DNA of 64,000 nt from Ascochyta rabiei (lineage: Eukaryota > Ascomycota > Dothideomycetes > Pleosporales > Didymellaceae): positions 496,001-560,000 of the forward strand of contig NC_082409.1 in NCBI RefSeq assembly GCF_004011695.2, given 5' to 3'. How positions within the stretch are numbered: position 1 is the first letter of the stretch; each line of letters begins with the position of its first letter. The notes beneath the pieces are model-generated. The model was not told the DNA's origin. It did no database searches and saw only the letters and a program-made list of their open reading frames with translations. Below, in pieces: positions 1-9,583 of the stretch. Both the position numbers and the translations under genes were made by a program.

Positions 1-776
1 AGCTCCCAAAGCTCGCCATCCCCGCCACAGTGAGCGTGCATACCTCTCTCGGCCCCAGCGGAAGCGATTTTCAAGTCAGACTCCAGCTCAACCCGCGCTT
101 CACCGGCAAGTCATCCGCGCCCGCGCCGTCCTCGGCCTCCTCGCGCGGTGGCTTGGGCGCTCGCATAGCCGCTACAGGCGGCTCAGGTACATCCACCGCG
201 CCCGCCATTGAAGAGATGGTCATCCACATCCCGCTCCCGTCGTCCGTACGCAACATCCTGGATCTGCGCGTGGCACGAGGCACGGGCGACGCAGCGTACG
301 CGCCGGGATCCACCTCCATCGAGTGGCGCATTTCGTCTCGCGAGATCGCCCTCCTCATGTCCCAAGACCGCGGCGGCGGCGTCGGGTGCCACGCTACCCT
401 CTCGGGCACCGTTGTGGGGCAGCAAGATGACGAGGTGGGAGAGAGCTTTGACGACACAGCCGTCTCGCTCTCCACAGCCACCTACAACTACGACGACGAC
501 CAGACGAGTAGCTACCAATCTGCACGCTTTGCTTCCGACCGCAAACCCCATAACGACGCCGACGCCGACGCCAAGCGGAAAAAGATGAACAAAGTCCTCA
601 TGCCCAGCGCCGCCACGGTCAGCTTCAGCGTCAAGGGCTGGCTGCCCAGCGGCATCAAGGTGGAGAGTCTGAACGTCGACGCCAAGAGATCTCGCGGTCT
701 GGGAGGCGGCGTCACGCCCTACAAAGGCGTCAAGTATCTGTGTGTGAGTCGCAGGGGCGTCGAGTGTAGATGTTGA
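1..776 (+). CDS. AP complex mu subunit, probably AP-3 mu (3' part)
   Basis: The reading frame is open from the left edge (first full codon at base 3) to TGA at 774-776, so only the C-terminal ~257 residues are present. The sequence looks like a mu-homology domain: beta-strand-rich text with VIHIPLPSSV, a Y-x-PGSTSIEWRI segment, and the terminal VTPYKGVKYLCVSRRG, which resembles the end of AP-3 mu (PFKGVKY...) more than AP-1 or AP-2 mu. The domain would bind tyrosine-based sorting signals on cargo going from the late Golgi to the vacuole. Low-complexity inserts (Ser/Ala/Gly-rich near the left; Asp- and Lys-rich around 530-590) interrupt the domain, as is common in fungal orthologues. The GTG at 30 is not a start. 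Mu-adaptin is fairly sure; the AP-3 assignment is an inference. Confidence 0.7.
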   Translation, partial: LPKLAIPATVSVHTSLGPSGSDFQVRLQLNPRFTGKSSAPAPSSASSRGGLGARIAATGGSGTSTAPAIEEMVIHIPLPSSVRNILDLRVARGTGDAAYAPGSTSIEWRISSREIALLMSQDRGGGVGCHATLSGTVVGQQDDEVGESFDDTAVSLSTATYNYDDDQTSSYQSARFASDRKPHNDADADAKRKKMNKVLMPSAATVSFSVKGWLPSGIKVESLNVDAKRSRGLGGGVTPYKGVKYLCVSRRGVECRC

Positions 777-928
777 GTCGAGAAGTCGTGACGGAGAACC
801 AAAGATGGCAGTCATGAGGAACAACCCGCAAGCCTAGTCACCAACACCACAACTTTACCAAGAACAATCATGAATAGAGTTTCAAAAAGAAGAAAAGAAG
901 AAAAATGGAAGAAAAGATAACAATCACA

Positions 929-956
929 GCATCCATCCATCCATCCATCCATCCAT
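929..956. repeat. (CATC)n microsatellite
   Basis: About six and a half perfect copies of the tetranucleotide CATC lie downstream of the mu-adaptin stop codon. Confidence 0.9.
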
Positions 957-1078
957 TACACCGAACCGAACCAATCATCCCAGGCTGCGAACGAACCATC
1001 CATGCTCACGATCCAAAAACACCCCAGCCCTCCAGAACCACCGAGACCAATTCGATCAGCACCGTTGAATCATGTATG

Positions 1079-1247
1079 CAGAGAGAGACAGACAGACAGA
1101 GAGAGACAGACAGACAGAGAGAGACAGACAGACAGAGAGAGACAGACAGACAGAGAGAGACAGACAGACAGAGAGAGACAGAGAGAGACAGACAGAGACA
1201 GACAGAGACAGACAGAGACAGACAGAGACAGACAGAGACAGACAGAT
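1079..1247. repeat. CAGA/GAGA minisatellite with 18-bp then 10-bp units
   Basis: Five perfect tandem copies of the 18-mer agagagacagacagacag occupy 1082-1171. After a short transition the array changes to a 10-bp unit (agacagacag type) repeated about five times up to ~1247. A short (GA)n run follows at ~1261-1276. The strand is purely purine plus C. The unit change inside one array suggests successive slippage expansions. Confidence 0.9.
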
Positions 1248-1359
1248 AACGAAAGACGATAGAGAGAGAGAGAGAGGGCGAGGCGAACCACGCAAGTCCA
1301 TATCAAAACCAACCATGCATTCTACTACCGATTGACGTAGATTTTAAAACAAAGCAAAA

Positions 1360-1473
1360 AGAAGAAGGTGAAGAAGGTGAAGAAGAAGAAGAAGAAGGAG
1401 AAGAAGGAGAAGAAGAAGAAGAAGAAGAAGAAGAAGAAGAAGAAGAAGAAGAAGAAGAAGAAGAAAGAAGAAA
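1360..1473. repeat. GAA/GAAGGA purine tract
   Basis: Almost uninterrupted GAA triplets with interspersed GGA and GGT, fully purine on the + strand over most of its length. Such tracts can form triplex (H-DNA). It lies ~400 bp beyond the PRP24 stop codon. Confidence 0.9.
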
Positions 1474-1853
1474 ACTCCACATTCGTATCGGTCTTTGATT
1501 AATCATGCTGTGAGATGCTAGATGCCAGATGTCCAACGCCACATGTCCAACGCCAGATGCCAAATGCCAGGAATGCCATGCCATGCCATAGTTGCTGTAG
1601 GTGCCTTGCTCTGCATGCCGGGATACTGCCCACGCAGTCCGTGCAGCGCGCGAGCTGGGGGGGGGAGAAGAGATATATAGAAAAAGGAGGGGGGGTAGAT
1701 GGAATGGAAACAACAGGTAAAAGTGCACAATCCTGATAAAAAAGCGCCGTGATGCATTCGTGACATCCCCCTCCGTGTTCCCACACCCCATACCCCCACA
1801 CATACACACACACACACATACAACCTCTCTCCTTCGCCTTCTCTCTCCTGCCA

Positions 1854-4800
1854 TTATTCTTCCATCCTATCCTCGCTCTTGGCCGCTTCTTTCCCACCTT
1901 GGTTTAGGATCATGTTGCGGAAGTCGTTGTTGCTCTTGGCCGCCTCTCCGTTCGTCATCGGCGCCGCTGCCCGGGGTACCGCAGGTCTCGCGCCAAAGCC
2001 CGTCCTGCCGCGCGCCCGCCCTCCGCCTCTCGCCGTCGGCCGGTTGACGCGGTTGGGTTGGACGAAGCTGTTGGCTGCTTTCCACTCGCCTTTTTGCTGT
2101 CGCAGATCACGCACCGTACCGACGCGCAGCTTGCGCCCTTCAAAGTCGAGCCCTTGCAGCGCAATCTCGGCTTTGCCTGCGCCTTCAACGCTGGTGAATT
2201 CAATCACCGCCCCGCCGTGTTGAGGTTCAAGCGTGATCTTCTTGAACCCGTACTTTTCGACGAGCGGTTTGATGCGCACGTCCGGGACCGTGTCAGGGAG
2301 GTTCAGGATCGCGAGAGACCGCTCGTTGAAGGGCGCGGCCTTGAACGACGCAGCAGGTGCTGTAGCCGGAGCTGCCTCCGCTGCACCTGGGGTTGCGTCA
2401 GGCGCCGCAGGGCTGACCGCGTTCTCGAGCGTCGACCGGATCTTCGGCTTGGTTTCGTTTCGGTCGTTTGCGATCTCAACATGGAGCTCGAGGCCCCAAA
2501 AGTCCTTCTTGTCCATCTCGGCGGCTGCCGCATCGGCGCTGTCTTTCGTATCGTACACCACGAAGCAGAAGCCCTTGTTGTTGCCGTTCTTGAGGGTTGG
2601 AAAGTTGATGCGGTCGATGTGGCCGAACTGTGCAAACGTTTCCTGAACCTCCTGCTTCTTGATCTTGAAGTTGAGATGCCAAACGTAGACCTCGCGTCCT
2701 TCGGCAGTTGCGCCGTCGCGCTTCTTCTTAGCTTGGGGATTCGAGATCTTCACGCTGAGTTTCAGTCCTTCCACGTCAGTACCGTCCAGCTGAGTTGCAG
2801 CAACCGCCTGTGCAGCGTTGGCAAACTGTACGTAACAGAAGCGACGATGGGTATCGAATTTGAGGGACGGGAACCTGAAGCCAATGATCTCGCCAAACGG
2901 AGCGAAGTGCTTCCGTAGATAGGCTTCGTCGGCATGGGCTGGGTAGTTGGTAACGTAGAGTGTCGTACTCTCTCCGCGCTCGATCGAGATGTTGTGACCT
3001 TTGAAGCCCTTGGCCTCCTTGCTCAGAGCGTAGTCAGCCTCCTCTGAAGTCTCAAACTCGACAACAGCTGTTAGACTGTCCTGCTCTGGTTTGAGGACTA
3101 GGTTCCGGACTGTACCAGCATCCGTGAAGAATTGTCTGATCTGGGTTTGCGTGGTGTCGGCTGGCAGTTTCTTAACAATAACGGACGTGTGCTCCCGATC
3201 GCGCTTCAGACCTGACTGGCCTTCAGAGGGAGCCTCGCTGGCACGGACGGTTTCGCCATCGACTGGCACTGCAGCTGGGGACACATCTTCGGAGTCTGCT
3301 TGCCTGCTCTTCTTCGCCGTAGCATCCTCATCAGCACCCGTGTCGTCCCTTTTCCTCTTTCCAGAAACATCAGTGAAATCGTCGGGCTGAGGCCGAGCCG
3401 CAGCCGCAGCCGCCTCAGCAGCCGCCTTCTCCTTGTCCTTCCGGATCGAGACCATACGTTCCGCTCGTCTCTTTTCGATTACAGCGCTCCTGACCTTCAG
3501 CGCTGTCTCGTGTTGCTCGCAATGGTTCATGTACATTTCCACAATCGGCTCCGGGTGGTTGATCGTTTGCAGGCGTTCCATGGCACGTTCCAGAACGGCT
3601 GTAGCACGTGTGGGCGTCAGCAATTGTTGGCCGGCGTTCTGTTCAGTGCGTATCGCGTGTTGGGACCAAAAGACCATCTCGAAGATGTACCAGCGGTACC
3701 AGAAATCATACGAGTCAGCTTGGCGTTTCACTAGGGACTCCCATATATTACGAGCTTCGTCAACGTTGCCGCGCTGGAGCCAGTACTTCATGTGGATGCG
3801 CTCGAGTCGGTATTTTGTGTCGCCGGCCCAATCTCGCCCATGCTTTTTCATACCGACCTCTCTTACAAACTCCAACGCAGAACGTATGCCCACTTCAGCA
3901 ATGTCGGCGTCGTCATCTGTAGCCTTGGGATCGTCGAAAGCGCGTCGTCGCAAGTAACCGCACCAAGCGATCTGGACCTTGATGATCTCTTCCAAGTCAG
4001 AGTGCTCCAGTAACCCAGTCCCAGTGGCGGTGTGTTTGACGTGCTCAATATCCTCGAAAGCCTTGTTCTCCACTTCAAGCGTTAGTATCCGGTGAGACCA
4101 AAGCGATCCAGACCAGGGGCAGTGTCGTGTAGCGCGCTCTAGCACATTCAGCAAATCGACGGAACGATTTTGTTGCCAGATGAGAAACTCAACGTGGTCC
4201 TCCCATATCGAAGGATCGACGGGGAAGCGAAGTGTAGCGCGCTCGTAGAGTGCGTTGACCAGCGGGAAGCTGTAGACGCCCATGGTCCGTTTCTCCCACT
4301 TCAGGTAACGGGTAATGGCATGGTACTCTGCATTCTGATCGCCCTGTTGAATGGCCTGGAGAACCTTGAACTCGTAATCCTCGCGATTGGCGCACTGTTG
4401 GATAATGTGTGTGTTCTTTTGCGTGACTTGCTCGTTCACTTGTTCAGGATCACCGAGGTTGTAGCGCTGGATAAAGGAGATGTATCTCGATCGAGTGTGT
4501 GACCATGTGGCATGCGGCAGACCTAATCGTTCGTTGTATATGGAAGCAATTCTCGTCACTTTTTCCTGGCTCAAGCCGGTGCGTTCGAGGTCCTCTTCCA
4601 GAACCTGCAGATAGCGATCCCAGACCAAGTTGCTTTCTTGCAGATTGTACTTGACCCTTTCCGCGCCTTGCTGTAGAGCATCCATTAGCAATTGCGGCTG
4701 AAAGAGCTCACGGCCAATGAGCCTGTCCTCCTCTGACCACTCCTCTGGTGGGAGCTGTTCCCACGAGCAGGCGACAAGATAGCTGACGTACTCGCCGTAT

Positions 4801-5189
4801 GCAGCCCAGAGTTTCGCGCTGTAAGGCTCTTCGTGTGTTGCTTGTTTGTGCAGCTCGAGCACACCCATGCGCTCTTCCGAATTGGTCGCTAGTATCTTTT
4901 CGTCGTTGAGACGATAGTGCCAAAGTGTTTCGCCGAGTGGATACTTTTCCGACATGACTCTGTACGCGTCGCGCAGGATGTGAATGAGCTCATAGGCATG
5001 TGGGCTCAAATCGATCGACGCAAGGTGATTTTGGAACCCTTGGTGAAGCGTTGTGACCAGGGCAAGATGGCTGTAGTAGTTGAATGGGTTTTCTATAAGA
5101 TCCCGGTCCAGTTGGTCGAGGTAGTCGATGTGTTGCTGGTCCAGAGACCTTGTCGCAAAGCTGCGCGGTCTCGGAGAATGTTCCGACAT
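1854..5189 (-). CDS. PRP24: U4/U6 snRNP assembly factor Prp24 (main exon)
   Basis: This RNA-binding protein anneals U4 to U6 snRNA when spliceosomal snRNPs are recycled. The N-terminal half has helical HAT/TPR-like text (W-x-x-Y motifs) resembling the SART3 type of Prp24. Four RRMs follow, beginning near SVIVKKLP, TLYVTNYP, EVYVWHLN and LAILNLP. The extreme C-terminus (NNDFRNMILNQGG) matches the conserved LSm-interaction motif of Prp24 (SNDDFRKMFL in yeast). A low-complexity, charged linker precedes RRM1. The ATG at 5189 opens a 1111-residue protein, but the frame stays open upstream and the gene probably has 5' exons at 5474-6063 (separate entry). Coding continues without introns to the stop at 1854. 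Confidence 0.92.
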   Translation of the reverse strand: MSEHSPRPRSFATRSLDQQHIDYLDQLDRDLIENPFNYYSHLALVTTLHQGFQNHLASIDLSPHAYELIHILRDAYRVMSEKYPLGETLWHYRLNDEKILATNSEERMGVLELHKQATHEEPYSAKLWAAYGEYVSYLVACSWEQLPPEEWSEEDRLIGRELFQPQLLMDALQQGAERVKYNLQESNLVWDRYLQVLEEDLERTGLSQEKVTRIASIYNERLGLPHATWSHTRSRYISFIQRYNLGDPEQVNEQVTQKNTHIIQQCANREDYEFKVLQAIQQGDQNAEYHAITRYLKWEKRTMGVYSFPLVNALYERATLRFPVDPSIWEDHVEFLIWQQNRSVDLLNVLERATRHCPWSGSLWSHRILTLEVENKAFEDIEHVKHTATGTGLLEHSDLEEIIKVQIAWCGYLRRRAFDDPKATDDDADIAEVGIRSALEFVREVGMKKHGRDWAGDTKYRLERIHMKYWLQRGNVDEARNIWESLVKRQADSYDFWYRWYIFEMVFWSQHAIRTEQNAGQQLLTPTRATAVLERAMERLQTINHPEPIVEMYMNHCEQHETALKVRSAVIEKRRAERMVSIRKDKEKAAAEAAAAAARPQPDDFTDVSGKRKRDDTGADEDATAKKSRQADSEDVSPAAVPVDGETVRASEAPSEGQSGLKRDREHTSVIVKKLPADTTQTQIRQFFTDAGTVRNLVLKPEQDSLTAVVEFETSEEADYALSKEAKGFKGHNISIERGESTTLYVTNYPAHADEAYLRKHFAPFGEIIGFRFPSLKFDTHRRFCYVQFANAAQAVAATQLDGTDVEGLKLSVKISNPQAKKKRDGATAEGREVYVWHLNFKIKKQEVQETFAQFGHIDRINFPTLKNGNNKGFCFVVYDTKDSADAAAAEMDKKDFWGLELHVEIANDRNETKPKIRSTLENAVSPAAPDATPGAAEAAPATAPAASFKAAPFNERSLAILNLPDTVPDVRIKPLVEKYGFKKITLEPQHGGAVIEFTSVEGAGKAEIALQGLDFEGRKLRVGTVRDLRQQKGEWKAANSFVQPNRVNRPTARGGGRARGRTGFGARPAVPRAAAPMTNGEAAKSNNDFRNMILNQGGKEAAKSEDRMEE

Positions 5190-5473
5190 GGCGACGCTGG
5201 CCACCGACTCGCCTGAGAGATGTTGCCCAAGGTGTTGTAATCTGTGATTTTGTTCAGCGATTGTTGGCCCAGTTTTTTTTTTCAGCGCCAAGACTTCAGC
5301 AGGCAGGCGGCCCCCGTGACGGCAGCTAGACAACAAACAACGCGCTTCACCGTGAGACGGATTAGGACGGTCGATCGTTGGGCGAAATTCGATCCGACGT
5401 TCGACCGAGTGTGCGCGATGGAACGTGGAAGGAAAGTGCGGCCGTGACTGAAAGGCTGTGCTGGTTGACTTAC

Positions 5474-6063
5474 GTTACTGGGCGTTGGTGGCCGAGCGAG
5501 TTCTGCCGGGTGGCTTGCTGCTGTTGTTGCATGCTTGCAAGATCTGCATGATGGTCAGCCTTGTCGTCACCACGCCCATTGGCAAGCATGGCAGGTGCGC
5601 TAGCCATGTCTTGCGAGTGTGGAAATGGCAGTGCTTGCCAAGGCATGCACTGTCCCATGGCCTGTCCAACATAGCCACTCTTACATGGAACGGGGCACCC
5701 ACCTGCCAGTGCATCCATGCCTGGTGTTGAGGCTTGCCGGTACAAATGGGACGGGGGTGTCATGCGCGCATCGTGTGGCGAGCCCAGGGGTTGAGGCGTG
5801 CTTGTGGCGCTGTGGACGGGTCTTGCGCCGTTTGTGAGGTGGGCGTAGCCCGGCGAAGGGATGTTCTGGTGAGCAAGGTGGAGTTGCGGCGACGATGTGA
5901 TCTGCTGGCTCAATCCTGAAGGGGTTCGCGAGGGCAACGGCTGGCGGACGGGGTGCTTGCCAGGCGAACGGGCAGCCAGCGTCGACGGCGAGGGATGCGC
6001 AGGCGGTGGAGGGGGCGTCTGGGCAGGCGAGTCCGAGGGCGATAGCAGCGAGTTGATGTCCAT
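5474..6063 (-). CDS. Probable 5' exons of PRP24 (MDINSLLSP module)
   Basis: The ATG at 6063 begins MDINSLLSPSDSPAQ, a Pro/Ser-rich disordered segment. Exon 1 would run 6063-5703, with a 159-nt intron (5702-5544), and exon 2 5543-5474 reading ADLASMQQQQQATRQNS before a strong GTAAGT donor at 5473. This gives 143 codons plus two bases. In the PRP24 frame, three acceptor AGs (exon starts 5325, 5241, 5196) all restore frame, and no complete independent gene fits between. From memory, the MDINSLLSP...DLASMQ segment begins Prp24 proteins in other Pezizomycotina, but I could not check this. The alternative is a short separate ORF ending in TAA just after the donor. Confidence 0.55.
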
Positions 6064-6130
6064 TGCGACCGTGGGTGGTGCTTCGCAGCGCTTGGTCGAA
6101 TCAAGACGGAAAGCTCGAAACAAGACTTGG

Positions 6131-6193
6131 ATTGTTGTTCTTGAATTGTTATTCTTGAATTGTTATTCTTGAATTGTTATTCTTGAATTGTTG
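6131..6193. repeat. 14-bp tandem repeat in the PRP24 5' leader or promoter
   Basis: Four copies of a 14-mer (attgttattcttga; the first copy has one substitution) plus a half copy, starting 68 bp upstream of the ATG at 6063. Confidence 0.85.
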
Positions 6194-6371
6194 TCGCGAT
6201 CCACAGCTGTCAAAGCAGGGGCCGATGCTATGTGTGGTGGGCAGTCGATGGGTCACGGGCGCAATGGCTGCAGGGACTATGGGGTCGCGAGGTGCTGGTG
6301 ACGGGCGGCATGGAACGGCAAGCGGACGGAATGCCGCAGCGGAGGGCTCGAGGCGGCAGTGGTGAGGTTTG

Positions 6372-6450
6372 GGGGAGCGTGTGCGTGGGCGTGTGCGTGG
6401 GCGTGGGCGTGAGCGTGGGCGTGGGCGTGGACGTGGGCGTGGGCGTGGTA
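6372..6450. repeat. GGGCGT hexamer array
   Basis: About twelve imperfect copies of GGGCGT with GTGCGT, GAGCGT and GGACGT variants. It is strongly G-rich on the + strand. Confidence 0.85.
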
Positions 6451-6639
6451 GCAGCCTGTTGCGCCGGCGTGGGAAGTGGAGAGAGGGGAGTTGGGAGTGG
6501 TTGGAGGGAGAGTTGGATGCACAGCTATGGTCTAGAAGAAAAGGTTCAACTTCAACGCAAACACGAAAGCTCAGGCGCGGCGGAGCTAGATCAGCCAACG
6601 ACGGCGGTCCTGCGGGCGGCGGGAGATGTGACAGCCGAA

Positions 6640-6740
6640 GGGCGAGGGCCAGGGCGAGGGCCAGGGCCAGGGCCAGGGCCAGGGCGGTGACGAGGACGAG
6701 GACGAGGACAAGGACAAGGACAAGGTCGAGGTCGCGGACA
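6640..6740. repeat. GGGCCA/GGGCGA and GACGAG/GACAAG hexamer arrays
   Basis: Two adjoining 6-bp period arrays: GGGCGA/GGGCCA up to ~6685, then GACGAG, GACAAG and GTCGAG variants. Confidence 0.8.
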
Positions 6741-6930
6741 AGGGTGAGGCTCACGACACACGCAGCAACGGCAAGGCAAAGACGGAGGCGGATGGGCGCA
6801 GGACGGGGTGCAAAGCAAAAGCGCACGGCATATACGAGGCAGCCGGATCTCGTCGCGACGAGCTGATCACTGCCTCACTTTGTCGATAAAGATCTGCACG
6901 CGGCTGTGGTCGGTCACGTGGGTTCGAGGC

Positions 6931-6970
6931 GTGCTGCCGTGCTGCCGTGCTGCCGTGCTGCCGTGCTGCG
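6931..6970. repeat. 8-bp tandem repeat
   Basis: Five copies of GTGCTGCC (the last with one change), about 120 bp upstream of the proposed MRPL22 start codon. Confidence 0.9.
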
Positions 6971-7086
6971 TGCTGGGGCGCCCTGGGCGGAGCGGCAAGT
7001 GCCGTTGAATTTCTCGGAGTGCTTCGACCGCACTGCACGTCGTCCGTCGCCATCCACGCCGCGCAATTGGGCGGTTGAGCATCACC

Positions 7087-8682
7087 ATGAGCACACGAAC
7101 ACCCTCACGGCGGCTCGCGCAGTCGGGTGAGTAGTCCCACCTCCTTTCATGGCCAGCAACGACGTGGATGCAGACGTCGCTTTCTCCTCTCCTCTCCTCT
7201 CCTCTCCTTCTCCATCTCCTCCCTCTCCTCTCCTCTCCTTCTCCATCTCCTCCTCTCCTCCCCTCTCCTCTCCTCCACCTCCTCCTCCACCTCCTCCTCC
7301 ACCTCCTCCTCCACCTCCTCCTCCACCTCCTCCTCCACCTCCTCCTCCACCTCCTCCTCCACCTCCTCCTCCACCTCCTCCTCCACCTCCTCCTCCACCT
7401 CCTCCTCCACCTCCTCCTCCACCTCCTCCTCCACCTCCTCCTCCACCTCCTCCTCCACCTCCTCCTCCACCTCCTCCACCTCCACCCACTGCAGGCACTG
7501 ACAAGCCCTCCTCCAGCCCTCGCCCTCCGCCCCCAATGCACACAATGGACCAGCCTCCCTTCACTCGCACGGCGCAATGCATCGACCAAACCCTCAACCG
7601 CCAACGATGACCTCTCCAACCCCCTGCTGGAGAAGTACCTGCAGCAGCGGGAATCCGAGCGCGCCGCAGCAGAGGCAGACCGGTCCGAGCAGACCGCCGG
7701 CGCCCCGAAGAAGCCGTCCACCACACTGCGTGACGGAGGCTCCTTCACCGCCCCCTCGCCGCTCTTCAACCCCGAGCGCCTGATCCCCGGATGGCGCAAG
7801 GACCTCGCCCCAACCGACAAGGCCGCGCTCAAGGCACAGGCCGAGCAGCGCAGACTGGCCGTCCAGAAGGAGGAGGAGAAGCGCCTGCTCGACGTGAACC
7901 TCGACCCCGCCCCCGCCGCCCGCCGCCGCCTCGAGCGCAAGCTCGTCATCAAGGGCCTCTCCAAGCACGGCCGCATGACCAAGGCCGCAAAGATCCTCCG
8001 TACCGAGCGATCCTCGCTGTACAAGTCAAACTTCCTCCCCACCTCGGTCAAGAAGATGACCAAGATCCTGAACCAGATCCAGGGCAAGACCGTCTCCGAG
8101 GCCCTTGTCCAGCTGCGCTTCTCCCCCAAGAAGATTGCCCGCGACATCTACAAGGGCCTCATCATCGCCCAGGACGAGGCCATTGCCGCGCGAGGCATGG
8201 GCCTGGGTGACAGGAACGCCTTGAAGAAGTGGATCGAGCAGAGGAACGAGGTCGCTTCCACCCTGGCCAACCTCGACGAGAAGACGCCCAAGACAAAGGG
8301 CGCCACCCAGCTCATTGAGCTCAAGGACGGCAAGAAGAAGCTCGTCACGGACGCGACCGAGATCTACATTGACCAGGCCTGGTGCGGGAGGGGCGAGAGC
8401 TGGAAGAGCCCCGAGTTCAGAGCGAGAGGAAGGGTGAATATGCTGACACACCGAACAACCAGTACGTCTAGTCTCGTCTTATCTTGCATTCATCCATTCA
8501 TCCATTCATCCATTCATCCACTCATTCACTAACACTACCCAGGCTTCTCCTTCCTGCTCAAAGAAGAAAAGACACGGATGCGCATCTCGGACGAAATCAA
8601 GAAGAAGCGCGACAACCGCAAGCTGTGGGTCGCCCTGCCCGACCGACCCATCACAGCGCAGAGGCAGTACTGCCTGTGGTAG
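7087..8682 (+). CDS. MRPL22: Mitochondrial large-subunit ribosomal protein uL22m
   Basis: This is a structural protein of the mitochondrial large ribosomal subunit near the exit tunnel. My model is join(7087-7126, 7517-8461, 8543-8682), 1125 nt, 374 residues, in frame throughout. Exon 1 (MSTRTPSRRLAQS) and the start of exon 2 (ALALRP...LARRNASTK) form an Arg/Ser-rich presequence without acidic residues, as expected for mitochondrial import. The L22 domain spans VKKMTKILNQIQGKTVSEAL...FSPKKIARDIYKGL and ends after GRGRVNML-type text plus SFLLKEEKTRMRISDEIKKKRDNRKLW. Intron 1 (7127-7516, GTGAGT donor) is almost entirely a 12-bp satellite. Intron 2 (8462-8542) contains a CATT/CATC array and an ACTAAC branch site. 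The first ATG in the exon 2 frame (7168) would instead translate the satellite as LLLH repeats, which I reject. Confidence 0.82.
7271..7485. repeat. 12-bp pyrimidine-rich satellite inside MRPL22 intron 1
   Basis: About 18 nearly perfect copies of a 12-mer (tcctccacctcc phase), preceded at 7186-7270 by irregular CTCTCCTC sequence. All frames are open on both strands, which creates spurious poly-Pro, poly-Gly and Trp-Arg ORFs. Confidence 0.95.
8490..8528. repeat. CATT/CATC array in MRPL22 intron 2
   Basis: About four copies of an 8-bp CATTCATC unit lie just before the CACTAAC branch site and CCCAG acceptor. Confidence 0.85.
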
Positions 8683-9029
8683 AGGTAGGACTGGCAATGT
8701 AACATAGCGCACATGTGTGAATAGCGTAGAGCAGCATCATCATCATCGAAGAGCCTGTACAACACCCTCCCGCAAACGCTTTGTTTCCACGACCGTATCA
8801 TCGCACAAGTAACCTTTCAGCACACACGAGGCTTGCCATCTACCCTCTACTGCCCACTTACCTGCTCACGTCACATACCCAACCTCACACTACCACCTAC
8901 ACACCCCCCACCCATACCTTCACACACGACACATCTCAACCACAACGTCCCGCCGTCCAGGGGATTGGTACGTGGTCTTCCTTTGTTCATTCCTTGATGC
9001 ATTCACTCTCTCTCTCTCAACACAAGAAT
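8683..9029. other. Convergent 3' spacer between MRPL22 and the PDC gene
   Basis: About 350 bp of CA/CT-rich sequence between two converging stop codons. I see no gene or obvious terminator motif. Confidence 0.5.
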
Positions 9030-9583
9030 CTAGCTCCACTCCACACTACCCCCAGCCACGCCGTCCAGCCCCCACCCCCCGTATGCATCCACGAATCCCT
9101 CCCGAGTCAGCCGCTCCTTGTGCTCCTCGCCCCGCCACGCCAACTGCGCTCCTAGCCGCCAGCTCGTGTCCATCATGGGCACCACAAGCTCAATCAGCTG
9201 CAGATTCTCCGGCTGCCTCACGCACGCCTTGGCCAGGATGGCTTGCAGCTCGACCTTGGTAGCCGCGCGGTGGAACGACGCGGCTGGCGAAGGGTGGTGG
9301 TAGAGCGGGAGGAGGTGCGAGTACGCGTGTGGGACGATGTCGTTGTACGCTGCAACGAGGGACAAGTCAGCTCCGCGCTTCAGCAAATCGGGGAGGGGGA
9401 GGGAGTCTCACGTTGCCGGGCGCCCCAGATCAGCCGCTCGACCGTGTATCCGTCGTTGTTGATCACGAATACGATAGGCGCGATGCCTGCTTTGATCATG
9501 GTGCCAAGCTCCTGCATCGTCAGCGCCAGGGACCCGTCGCCCGTAACCAGCACCGTTCTCCCCATCCTGCACCCGCCACCGCC

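Larger units (their letters stand above)
777..1853. other. Intergenic region rich in simple repeats
   Basis: This convergent 3'-3' spacer separates the mu-adaptin gene and PRP24. It contains a CATC run, a long GA/CAGA minisatellite and a GAA/GAAGGA tract (listed separately). Open frames across it are repeat translations (for example RETDRQ repeats) and I do not regard them as genes. Confidence 0.7.
6064..7086. other. Divergent promoter region between PRP24 and MRPL22
   Basis: This is a head-to-head spacer of about 1 kb. It holds five different tandem arrays (14-bp, GGGCGT-type, GGGCCA/GACGAG-type and 8-bp units, listed separately). The Leu/Val/Arg-rich open frames on both strands are translations of these arrays. 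I see no gene here. Confidence 0.6.

Noticed and set aside
905..1335. Overlapping ORFs on both strands (RETDRQ / SLSVCL repeats)
   Set aside because: They are translations of the CAGA/GAGA minisatellite; no domain, no start context, and all frames are open because the repeat has no stop codons.
6149..6866. Leu/Val/Ala-rich and Arg-rich ORFs on both strands
   Set aside because: Produced by hexamer repeats; composition has no resemblance to a folded or targeted protein.
7168..7516. ATG at 7168 as the MRPL22 start
   Set aside because: It would give a long Leu/His repeat N-terminus. The exon at 7087-7126 gives a typical mitochondrial presequence with a consensus donor and matching phase.
6867..8147. 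Long - strand ORF with Trp-Arg-Arg-Arg repeats, plus poly-Gly and Val-Glu-Glu frames
   Set aside because: Antisense of the MRPL22 satellite and coding exon. The + strand has a coherent uL22m protein with consistent splice sites.
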